Assembly (NCBI GenBank): GCA_046094825.1
Contig: JBJTIF010000157.1
Coordinates: 1 to 12,101 of the forward strand
Source: JBJTIF01 sp046094825
Lineage (GTDB): Bacteria; Actinomycetota; UBA4738; HRBIN12
Direction of reading: 5' to 3'
DNA length: 12,101 nt
Below are positions 7,361 through 12,101 of this stretch, one piece after another. The notes below the pieces were generated by a model, which was not told the DNA's origin, did no database searches, and worked only from the letters and a program-made list of their open reading frames with translations. Each line of letters begins with the position of its first letter. Position 1 is the first letter of the stretch. The position numbers and the translations under genes are program-made.

Positions 7361-7726
7361 TCAGGCCGCGGTGCCGAGCGCGTCCTTCGCGCGACGCGCG
7401 AGATCGGCGAACGCGTTCGGGTCGCGGACCGCGAGGTCGGCGAGGACCTTGCGGTCGAGCTCGATCCCCGCCACCGCGAGACCGTGGACGAACGTCGAGT
7501 ACGACATGCCGTTCTGGCGCGCGGCCGCACCGATGCGCGCGATCCACAGGCGACGGAACTGCCCCTTGCGGTCGCGTCGGTCGCGGTACGCGTACCGCTC
7601 GGAGTGCATGACCTGTTCCTTCGCGACGCGGTAGCGACGCGAGCGCGAGCCGAAGTAGCCCTTCGCCTTCTTCAGGACCTCGCGGCGCTTCTTCTTCGCG
7701 TTGACGGAACGCTTGACCCTGGCCAT
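7361..7726 (-). CDS. rplT: 50S ribosomal protein L20
   Basis: Primary 23S rRNA-binding protein needed early in 50S assembly; 121 residues, close to the usual 117-120. The Lys/Arg-rich N-terminal extension (MARVKRSVNAKKKRREVLKK), GYFGSRSRRYRVAKEQV and the block RDRRDRKGQFRRLWIARI are diagnostic, followed by the globular part with GMSYSTFVHGLAVAGIELDR and KVLADLA. It starts with ATG seven bases after the rpmI stop, with GGGGAG just upstream. In several bacteria L20 represses its own operon by binding the leader or internal mRNA, so this protein is a candidate ligand for the structured infC leader at 8528-8564. Confidence 0.98.
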   Translation of the reverse strand: MARVKRSVNAKKKRREVLKKAKGYFGSRSRRYRVAKEQVMHSERYAYRDRRDRKGQFRRLWIARIGAAARQNGMSYSTFVHGLAVAGIELDRKVLADLAVRDPNAFADLARRAKDALGTAA

Positions 7727-7733
7727 GGCTCCC

Positions 7734-7928
7734 CTACTTCCCGAGCATCCGCTTCAGGGTGGTCGCCTGGGTGCCGGGCACCTCGGCGTAGCCCTCGATG
7801 CGGCGGCGGCGGTTGCCGCTCTTCTTCGTGAGCATGTGGTTACCGGACGCCTTCGCGTGCAGCACCTTTCCGTTCCGCGTGATGCGGAACCGCTTCGCGC
7901 TCGCCTTGTGGGTCTTCATCTTCGGCAT
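7734..7928 (-). CDS. rpmI: 50S ribosomal protein L35
   Basis: Small basic 50S protein of 64 residues, the normal family length. It opens with MPKMKTHKASAKRFRITRNG and continues with a histidine- and lysine-rich stretch (KVLHAKASGNHMLTKK) and a C-terminal LKRMLGK, all typical of L35. The ATG is preceded by AGGAG six bases upstream. It lies nine bases after the infC stop and seven bases before rplT, giving the widely conserved infC-rpmI-rplT order. Confidence 0.98.
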   Translation of the reverse strand: MPKMKTHKASAKRFRITRNGKVLHAKASGNHMLTKKSGNRRRRIEGYAEVPGTQATTLKRMLGK

Positions 7929-7937
7929 GTGCTGCTC

Positions 7938-8498
7938 CTACTCCCCGTCCGTCAGCGTCGGCTCGGCGGCGGGCCGCTCCTCCCCCTCGGCGACCTTCCC
8001 CGGCTGCTTCTTCGTCGGGGCGATCACCATGATCATGTTGCGTCCGTCCTGCTTCGGTGCCGCGTCCACCACCGCGATCTCCCGGAGGTCCTCCACGAGC
8101 CGATCGAGGATCTTGCGACCGAGTTCCGTGTGGGACATCTCGCGCCCCCGGAACATGATCGTGACCTTCACCCGCGAGCCCGCCCGCAGGAACCGCTCGA
8201 CGTGGCCCTTCTTCGTGGCGTAGTCGTGCGGGTCGATCTTCGGGCGGAACTTGATCTCCTTGACCTCGATCCGGGCCTGCCGCTTGCGGGCTTCCTTGAG
8301 CTTGATGTCCCGCTCGTACTTGAACTTCCCGTAATCCATGATGCGGGCGACGGGAGGGTTCGCCTGCGGCGCCACCTCGACGAGATCCAGGTCGAGTTCC
8401 CTGGCCGTGCGGAGCGCGTCCTGGGTCGCGACGATGCCGATCTGCGACCCATCGGGCCCGACCAGGCGCACCTGCGCCGATCGGATCCGGTCGTTGAT
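7938..8498 (-). CDS. infC: Translation initiation factor IF-3 (start codon ambiguous; ATC chosen here)
   Basis: IF3 binds the 30S subunit, prevents premature 50S joining and checks start codon and initiator tRNA. The N-domain (INDRIRSAQVRLVG, DLDLVEVAPQANPPVARIMD), the linker YGKFKYERDIKLKEARKRQ, and the C-domain (EIKFRPKIDPHDYATKKGHV, VTIMFRGREMSH) are all clear. The tail after IAPTKK is acidic and about 20 residues long. The start is the problem. The first standard in-frame start, GTG 8471, would give 177 residues and delete the conserved RINDRIRSAQ segment. A TGA at 8523-8525 closes this frame upstream, and the only start-like codon between is ATC at 8498 (186 residues). infC in several bacteria uses AUU or AUC as part of autoregulation, which favours ATC. 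Alternatively, the ATG at 8523, with GGAAGG upstream, would be in frame if one G of the GGGG at 8516-8519 were absent. Confidence 0.93.
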   Translation of the reverse strand: MNDRIRSAQVRLVGPDGSQIGIVATQDALRTARELDLDLVEVAPQANPPVARIMDYGKFKYERDIKLKEARKRQARIEVKEIKFRPKIDPHDYATKKGHVERFLRAGSRVKVTIMFRGREMSHTELGRKILDRLVEDLREIAVVDAAPKQDGRNMIMVIAPTKKQPGKVAEGEERPAAEPTLTDGE

Positions 8499-8505
8499 CC
8501 TCGGA

Positions 8506-8523
8506 TCAGCCGAGACCCCGCAT
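8506..8523 (-). other. Five-codon mini-ORF (ATG to TGA) overlapping the 5' end of infC
   Basis: The ATG at 8523-8521 follows GGAAGG (8533-8528) with a four-base gap, the best initiation signal near infC. In the sequence as given it encodes only M-R-G-L-G before a TGA at 8508-8506. Removing one G would make it the IF3 N-terminus (MRVSADPRINDRIR). It may therefore be a true leader peptide, a frameshift-controlled start, or the result of a one-base error. The sequence alone does not decide. Confidence 0.4.
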
Positions 8524-8527
8524 CACC

Positions 8528-8564
8528 CCTTCCGACAGGAAGGCACCGGACCATCGCCGGTGCC
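8528..8564 (-). promoter_or_regulatory. Structured leader of infC-rpmI-rplT: two adjacent hairpins
   Basis: In mRNA order, hairpin 1 is GGCACCGG-(7 nt)-CCGGTGCC (8564-8542), a perfect 8-bp stem. Hairpin 2 is CCTTCC-TGTC-GGAAGG (8543-8528), a perfect 6-bp stem whose 3' arm is the Shine-Dalgarno-like sequence before the ATG at 8523. The two share two bases, so both cannot be fully paired at once. This layout could control access to the ribosome-binding site, possibly by L20 or IF3 as in other infC operons. The pairing is seen directly; the regulatory role is inference. Confidence 0.5.
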
Positions 8565-8593
8565 CGTATGGAACCCGTGACCGCAACGCGGGG

Positions 8594-8623
8594 AGTATAG
8601 GGGCGGGTGCCGACGGGTGTCGA
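8594..8623 (-). promoter_or_regulatory. Promoter of the infC-rpmI-rplT operon
   Basis: A -10 TATACT (8599-8594; five of six to consensus) and a -35 TCGACA (8623-8618; five of six to TTGACA) are separated by 18 bases on the minus strand. Transcription would begin near 8587, giving a leader of about 65-90 bases before IF3. In such GC-rich DNA this double match is distinctive. The -35 box overlaps the outer arm of the hairpin after cspA. Confidence 0.65.
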
Positions 8624-8665
8624 TGGCGCCCCCGGGTGGAACCCGGCCCCCGGGGGCGGACATCG
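8621..8665 (-). terminator. Strong GC hairpin just after cspA, probable terminator without a U-tract
   Basis: A perfect 10-bp inverted repeat, CGCCCCCGGG (8658-8649) and CCCGGGGGCG (8636-8627), encloses a 12-base loop. Outer arms CGATG and CATCG (8661-8665 and 8621-8625) pair beyond a small internal bulge. It begins a few bases after the cspA stop at 8672. No run of U follows, so it may terminate weakly, depend on other factors, or protect the 3' end. Confidence 0.55.
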
Positions 8666-8671
8666 AGGGGG

Positions 8672-8875
8672 CTAGAGGCCCCGGACGTTCGCTGCCTGCT
8701 TGCCCTTCGGGCCGTCCACGACGTCGAACTCCACGGCCTGTCCCTCGTTCAGGCTGCGGTAGCCGTCGCCCTGGATCGCGGAGAAGTGGACGAAGACGTC
8801 CTCCGCCCCCTCGCGCGGGATGACGCCGAACCCCTTCTCGTTGCTGAACCACTTGACGGTGCCCTGCTCTGCCAA
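8672..8875 (-). CDS. Cold-shock domain protein (CspA family)
   Basis: A 67-residue single-domain cold-shock protein that binds single-stranded RNA and DNA through an OB fold, acting as an RNA chaperone. RNP1 is KGFGVI at 15-20 and RNP2 is VFVHFSAI at 27-34; the N-terminal GTVKWFSNEKGFG block is diagnostic. I chose the TTG at 8875 because AGGAGG (8887-8882) lies six bases upstream and the resulting N-terminus AEQGTVKWF matches the family. The frame stays open upstream to an ATG at 8920, but those residues are unlike any cold-shock protein and would lie upstream of the ribosome-binding site. The gene appears monocistronic: an inverted-repeat spacer precedes it and a strong hairpin follows. Whether it is cold-inducible or constitutive cannot be told. 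Confidence 0.96.
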   Translation of the reverse strand: MAEQGTVKWFSNEKGFGVIPREGAEDVFVHFSAIQGDGYRSLNEGQAVEFDVVDGPKGKQAANVRGL

Positions 8876-8881
8876 CCCCGT

Positions 8882-8887
8882 CCTCCT
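8882..8887 (-). promoter_or_regulatory. Ribosome-binding site that fixes the TTG start of the cold-shock gene
   Basis: A perfect AGGAGG lies six bases upstream of TTG 8875-8873. This is the strongest Shine-Dalgarno sequence in the window and settles the start in favour of TTG. Confidence 0.85.
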
Positions 8888-8910
8888 GTGCGTGGGCCGT
8901 GCGGGCGCGG

Positions 8911-8916
8911 AGCGTA
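8911..8916 (-). promoter_or_regulatory. Putative -10 element of the cold-shock gene
   Basis: TACGCT on the minus strand matches the TAnnnT core of a -10 box and is followed by CCGCGCCC, similar to the bases after the argF and pheS boxes. Transcription from here would leave a leader of about 30 bases carrying the AGGAGG. No good -35 hexamer is seen at 16-19 bases upstream, so confidence is limited. Confidence 0.35.
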
Positions 8917-8949
8917 GCACGGTGCTCCTCCCGGCGCGAGGTCGGGGTT

Positions 8950-8991
8950 CCCGGGCCCCGGAGGCTCCCCCGGGGGCGGTGCCGGCCCGGG
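8950..8991 (-). repeat. Nested GC-rich inverted repeats between ribH and the cold-shock gene, possible terminator
   Basis: Outer arms CCCGGGCC (8950-8957) and GGCCCGGG (8984-8991) pair perfectly over eight bases. Within and overlapping them, CCCCGG (8956-8961) and CCGGGG (8970-8975) form an alternative 6-bp stem with an 8-base loop. The 138-base spacer has no gene. The structure is placed to end the riboflavin operon, but no U-tract follows on the minus strand. Confidence 0.4.
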
Positions 8992-9013
8992 CCCGGGACG
9001 CGTCGGGGTGGCG

Positions 9014-9487
9014 TCAGGGTCGGCGCGGCAGGCGATCGAGGAGCGAGGCAACCTCGAGCGCGGCGGCGGCAGCGTCCCACCCGCGGTTGCCATGGGCGCC
9101 GCCCGCACGCTCGCGCGCCTGGGCGAGGTCCTCGGTCGTGACCACCCCGAGGAGGACCGGCACGCCGGTCACCTCCGTGACGGCGCGGATCCCCGCGGCG
9201 GACTGCATCCCGACGATCTCGTGGTGCTGGGTCTCGCCGCGGATCACGGCGCCGACGCACACGATCCCCGCGTACCGCCCGCTCTCGGCGAGGCGGCGTG
9301 CGGCGATCGGGAGCTCGAAGGCGCCGGGCACCCATGCGACGTCGACGCCATCGGCCTCGACGCCGGCCGACGCGAAGCAGTCGAGCGCCCCGGCGAGGAG
9401 CTTCGCGGTGATCGATTCGTTGAACCGCGACGCGACGACCGCGAAGCGACGGCCCTCGGCGGCGCGCTCGCCCCGGAACTCCGTCAC
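9014..9487 (-). CDS. ribH: 6,7-dimethyl-8-ribityllumazine synthase
   Basis: Condenses 5-amino-6-ribitylamino-uracil with 3,4-dihydroxy-2-butanone 4-phosphate to form lumazine, the penultimate riboflavin step; family members assemble into pentamers or icosahedral shells. The 157-residue length is typical. Motifs are VASRFNESITAKLLAGA (Phe22 stacking on substrate) at 18-34, WVPGAFELP at 52-60, GAVIRGETQHHEIV at 79-92 with the general-base His at 88, GVVTTEDLAQA at 114-124 and GNRGWDAAAAALE at 133-145. The start is the GTG at 9487, overlapping the ribBA stop as GTGA, with GGAGAG upstream inside ribBA. It is the last gene of the rib cluster. Confidence 0.97.
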   Translation of the reverse strand: MTEFRGERAAEGRRFAVVASRFNESITAKLLAGALDCFASAGVEADGVDVAWVPGAFELPIAARRLAESGRYAGIVCVGAVIRGETQHHEIVGMQSAAGIRAVTEVTGVPVLLGVVTTEDLAQARERAGGAHGNRGWDAAAAALEVASLLDRLPRRP

Positions 9488-10737
9488 GACCGCTCTCCGG
9501 AGGGTTCGAGGTGGTCGAGGAGGTGACCGAGCTTCTCCCGCTTCGTCCGCAGGTACGCGCGGTTCTCCTCGCGGGCAGGCACCTCGAGCGGCACCCGCTC
9601 GACGATCGACAGCCCGTAGCCCTCGAGGCCCGCACGCTTCGCGGGGTTGTTCGTGAGGAGCCGCATGGTTCGCACCCCGAGGTCCGCGAGGATCTGCGCC
9701 CCGGTGCCGTACTCCCGTGGGTCAGCCGCGAACCCGAGCGCCTCGTTCGCCTCGACGGTGTCGAGTCCTTCGTCCTGGAGCCGGTACGCGCGGAGCTTGT
9801 GCGGGAGCCCGATGGCACGGCCCTCGTGCCCCCGGATGTAGACGACGACGCCGCGGCCCGCCTGGGCGATCCGGGCGAGCGCCTCCTCGAGCTGGTCGCC
9901 GCAGTCGCATCGCAGCGACCCGAACACGTCGCCCGTGAGGCACTCCGAGTGGACCCGGACGAGGACGTCCGACCCGTCGCCGACGTCCCCGCGGACGAGC
10001 GCGAGGTGCGTGCGACCGTCGACGAGGCTCTCGTACGCGATCGCCTCGAACTCCCCGAGTGACGTCGGCAGGGTCGCGGACGCCGCGCGGCGGACATGGA
10101 CCTCGCTCCGTCGCCGGTACTCGATGAGGTCGGCGATCGAGATGAGCTTCAGCCCGTGCTCGCGGGCGACGCGGGCGAGTTCCGGCAACCGCGCCATCGA
10201 CCCGTCGGCGTTCAGGACCTCGCAGAGCACGCCGGCCGGGTAGAGGCCGGCGAGCCGCATGAGGTCGACCGTCGCCTCCGTGTGGCCCGCGCGCTGGAGC
10301 ACCCCGCCCTCGACCGCGCGGAGCGGGAAGACGTGGCCCGGCATCCGGATCTCCTCGTGCGAGAGCGAGGCGTCCGCGATCGCGCGGACCGTCGCCGCGC
10401 GGTCGAACGCGCTCGTCCCGGTCGTCGTCCGGCCTTCGATGTCGATCGACACGGCGAAGGCCGTGCCGTGGCTCTCGTTGTTCTTCGAGATCATGAGGGG
10501 GATCTGGAGCTCGTCGAGCCGCTCGCGGGTCACCGGCATGCAGACGATCCCGCGCCCGTGCGTCACCATGAAGTTCACCGCCTCGGGCGTCGCGAGCTCG
10601 GCGGCCATGACGAAGTCGCCCTCGTTCTCCCGGTCGGCGTCGTCGACGACGATGAGCATCCGCCCCGCGCGGAGGTCCTCGAGGGCCTCCTCGATCGTCG
10701 CGAACACCGAACGGTCGGTACCGGTCCCCTCAGCCAT
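9484..10737 (-). CDS. ribBA: Bifunctional 3,4-dihydroxy-2-butanone 4-phosphate synthase / GTP cyclohydrolase II
   Basis: A 417-residue fusion supplying both riboflavin precursors. The N-terminal DHBP synthase (about 10-208) makes 3,4-dihydroxy-2-butanone 4-phosphate from ribulose 5-phosphate: VVDDADRENEGDF at 30-42, THGRGIVCMP at 59-68, FDRAATVRAI at 111-120, PGHVFPLRA at 133-141 and HTEATVDL at 152-159. The C-terminal GTP cyclohydrolase II (about 210-400) has the zinc ligands Cys266, Cys277 and Cys279 in SECLTGDVFGSLRCDCGDQL, then RGHEGRAIGL at 302-311, DTVEAN at 326-331, YGTGAQIL at 343-350 and RLLTNNPAK at 359-367. Both halves look active. The ATG at 10737 is chosen because GGGAGG lies four bases upstream; an ATG at 10749 would put that ribosome-binding site inside the gene. 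It overlaps ribE by eight bases and ribH by four. Confidence 0.97.
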   Translation of the reverse strand: MAEGTGTDRSVFATIEEALEDLRAGRMLIVVDDADRENEGDFVMAAELATPEAVNFMVTHGRGIVCMPVTRERLDELQIPLMISKNNESHGTAFAVSIDIEGRTTTGTSAFDRAATVRAIADASLSHEEIRMPGHVFPLRAVEGGVLQRAGHTEATVDLMRLAGLYPAGVLCEVLNADGSMARLPELARVAREHGLKLISIADLIEYRRRSEVHVRRAASATLPTSLGEFEAIAYESLVDGRTHLALVRGDVGDGSDVLVRVHSECLTGDVFGSLRCDCGDQLEEALARIAQAGRGVVVYIRGHEGRAIGLPHKLRAYRLQDEGLDTVEANEALGFAADPREYGTGAQILADLGVRTMRLLTNNPAKRAGLEGYGLSIVERVPLEVPAREENRAYLRTKREKLGHLLDHLEPSGERS

Positions 10738-11314
10738 GGTTCCTCCCATCGAGCATCGATTCCACGTACTTCGCGATGACGTCCACCTCCAGGTTCACCG
10801 GGTCCCCGACCCGGGCCGCACCGAGCGTCGTGTGGGCGAGCGTGTGGGGGATGAGCGCGATGTCGATCGTCCCGCCGCCGTGCCGCGCGATCGTGAGGCT
10901 CACCCCGTCGATCGCGACGGAGCCCTTCTCGACGAGGTAGCGCGCGAGGACCGCCGGGACGGCGACACGGAGCGTCGCGCCCGTCGGGTCGCGCTCGACG
11001 GCGACGACGGTCCCCACCCCGTCGACGTGCCCCTGGACGAGGTGTCCGCCGAACCGGCCGTCCGCCGCGAGCGGGCGCTCGAGGTTCACCGGATCGCCGA
11101 CCGTGAGACGTCCGAGGCTCGTGCGAGCGAGCGTCTCGGAGGTGAGGTCGAACGCGAGCCCCGCATCGGGTCGCGCGACGACGGTGAGGCAGACGCCGTT
11201 CACGGCGACCGAGTCGCCGATCGCCGCCGCGGCGAGCTCCGCGTCGCACGCGACCTCGAAGCGCGGCGCGAGCGTGCGGACCGAGCCGCGATCCTCAACG
11301 ATGCCCGTGAACAT
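10730..11314 (-). CDS. ribE: Riboflavin synthase, alpha-chain type
   Basis: Performs the last step, dismutation of two lumazines to riboflavin and the diaminouracil; a cytosolic homotrimer in known members. The 194 residues contain two tandem lumazine-binding barrels. The first has MFTGIVEDRGSV at 1-12, DSVAVNGVCLTVV at 34-46 and SETLARTSLG at 59-68. The second has GGHLVQGHVDGVG at 89-101, GSVAIDGVSLTI at 131-142 and IPHTLAHTTLG at 155-165, then VNLEVDVIAKYVE. The ATG at 11314 gives the canonical MFTGIVE start and has GGAGG three bases upstream. It overlaps the ribD end by 20 bases and ribBA by eight, so expression is likely coupled. In Proteobacteria the same gene is often called ribC or ribE. 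Confidence 0.97.
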   Translation of the reverse strand: MFTGIVEDRGSVRTLAPRFEVACDAELAAAAIGDSVAVNGVCLTVVARPDAGLAFDLTSETLARTSLGRLTVGDPVNLERPLAADGRFGGHLVQGHVDGVGTVVAVERDPTGATLRVAVPAVLARYLVEKGSVAIDGVSLTIARHGGGTIDIALIPHTLAHTTLGAARVGDPVNLEVDVIAKYVESMLDGRNHG

Positions 11315-12101
11315 GGGCCTCCACCCGGAGGTCGTCGCCGAGGCGGCGGACGTCGTCGATGACGAGGCGCGCGGCGTCGGAGATCGGACGGAACCCGGAG
11401 CCGCCGAGTGCCCCGGGCGCGTCCTCACCGCCCACGAGGATCGGGGCGGTGTGGAGCACGATCCGATCGATGCGGTCGATCGCGAGCATCGCCCACGCGA
11501 GCGTCGGTCCACCTTCGAGGAGGACCCCCTGGACGCCACGCTTGCCGAGGTCCGCGAGCAGTTCGGCGAGGTCGGGGTGCCCGGCGGCATCCTCCGGCAG
11601 CTCGACGACCTCGGCGCCGGCGTCGCGCCAGGCGGCGCGGACGAGGGCCTCGGCGCGACGGGTCGTCGCGACGAGGGTGGGTGCCGCGGCGTCGAGCACG
11701 CGGTGCGATGGGGACACGCGGCCGCGTCCGTCGACGACGACGCGCAGGACCGGGTCGCCGACGTACGCGGGATCGCGGACGGTGAGGTGGGGGTCGTCGG
11801 TGAGGACCGTGCCGCTGCCGACGATGATCGCGTCCGCGGCTGCACGGAGACGGTGGGCGTCGGCGCGCGATGCCGCTCCGGTGATCCACCTCGACGATCG
11901 ATCGGCGGCGGCGACGCGCCCGTCGAGGCTCGCCGCGACCTTCCACGTCACGTACGGGAGCCCGGTCGTCACGTGCCGCGCGAACGCGCGGTTCAGCGCG
12001 GCCGCCTCGTCGGCGAGGACGCCCTCGACGACCTCGACACCCGCCGCGCGGAGCCGCGCGACGCCTCGTCCGTCGACGACCGGGTTCGGATCGCGCCCCG
12101 C
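11295..12101 (-). CDS. ribD: Bifunctional riboflavin biosynthesis protein RibD, C-terminal part (cut by the right window edge)
   Basis: The visible 268 residues hold the end of the N-terminal deaminase domain and the whole C-terminal reductase, which reduces the ribosyl side chain of the pyrimidine intermediate with NADPH. The deaminase end is recognised by RDPNPVVDGRGVARLRAAGV followed by EVVEGVL and ALNRAF. The reductase starts at PYVTWKVAASLDGR and includes SRWITGAASRADAHRLR, DAIIVGSGTVLTDDPHL, LRVVVDGRGR, GVQGVLLEGGPTLAWAML and APILVGG. The zinc-binding deaminase motifs and the start codon lie outside the window. The frame is open to base 12101; a GTG at 11972 would truncate the protein and is not the true start. 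It is the first visible gene of the rib operon, and any FMN riboswitch would be further upstream. Confidence 0.96.
   Translation of the reverse strand, partial: AGRDPNPVVDGRGVARLRAAGVEVVEGVLADEAAALNRAFARHVTTGLPYVTWKVAASLDGRVAAADRSSRWITGAASRADAHRLRAAADAIIVGSGTVLTDDPHLTVRDPAYVGDPVLRVVVDGRGRVSPSHRVLDAAAPTLVATTRRAEALVRAAWRDAGAEVVELPEDAAGHPDLAELLADLGKRGVQGVLLEGGPTLAWAMLAIDRIDRIVLHTAPILVGGEDAPGALGGSGFRPISDAARLVIDDVRRLGDDLRVEAHVHGHR

Noticed and set aside
8506..8523. Programmed +1 frameshift of the RF2 type into infC
   Set aside because: The codons before the TGA (CTC GGC) do not offer a good +1 slip for the P-site tRNA, so a rare start or a one-base homopolymer difference is simpler. It is kept only as a remote alternative.
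8168..8554. ATG at 8554 in the loop of the infC leader hairpin as an alternative start
   Set aside because: It opens a third frame that yields an Arg/Ser-rich shadow of infC and has no ribosome-binding site.
8876..9013. Small unannotated gene or small RNA in the ribH to cold-shock spacer
   Set aside because: No start with a ribosome-binding site and no clear promoter-terminator pair; the palindromes are better explained as a terminator or leader structure.
8523..10097. Minus-strand open frame of 524 codons upstream of infC
   Set aside because: It crosses ribBA, ribH, the spacer and the cold-shock gene in the wrong frame and is Arg/Ser/Pro-rich throughout. It is only relevant because its TGA at 8523-8525 closes the IF3 frame.
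11315..12101. FMN riboswitch for the rib operon
   Set aside because: The visible sequence up to the right edge is all ribD coding sequence. Any riboswitch would be upstream of ribD, outside the window, and none is seen in the internal junctions.

Overview
The window is a compact, very GC-rich bacterial chromosome segment. Every convincing gene is on the minus strand, so transcription runs from right to left. GTG starts are common (argF, polX, pheT, pheS, the SpoU methyltransferase gene and ribH), cspA starts with TTG, and three junctions use a four-base GTGA stop/start overlap. The content (a standard infC-rpmI-rplT operon, pheST, fused RibBA, and a PHP-type PolX) fits a high-GC actinobacterial or Chloroflexota-like organism. 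I cannot place it more precisely from sequence alone. No phage, IS, CRISPR, tRNA or rRNA is visible, and no stretch above about 150 bases lacks a gene.

Layout in transcription order (right to left). (a) 12101-9014: a riboflavin operon, ribD (5' end cut by the window edge), ribE, ribBA and ribH, tightly overlapping and together covering GTP and ribulose-5-phosphate to riboflavin. (b) 8875-8672: a stand-alone cold-shock protein gene with a TTG start and a perfect AGGAGG. It lies between a GC-rich inverted-repeat spacer and a strong hairpin. (c) 8623-7361: a recognisable promoter, a short structured leader, then infC-rpmI-rplT (IF3, L35, L20). (d) 7335-6550: a SpoU/TrmH-family RNA 2'-O-methyltransferase, then pheS and pheT (6528-3101), so the block is devoted to translation. 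(e) 3075-1: argF (ornithine carbamoyltransferase), polX (DNA polymerase X with PHP exonuclease), and an AAG-type alkyladenine DNA glycosylase that runs off the left edge. The last two form a possible base-excision-repair pair.

This is mostly ordinary core-genome territory and I found no new multigene system. The points worth checking are local. The AAG gene is out of frame near its start and appears to lack about 20 codons. The IF3 reading frame has no standard start that includes its conserved N-terminus: it needs either an ATC start or removal of one G from a GGGG run. The infC leader has two adjacent hairpins, one burying the ribosome-binding sequence. A CTAnnCTC element resembling a -10 box recurs in four intergenic spacers. 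Upstream of argF and pheS it sits so close to SD-less GTG codons that leaderless mRNAs are suggested.
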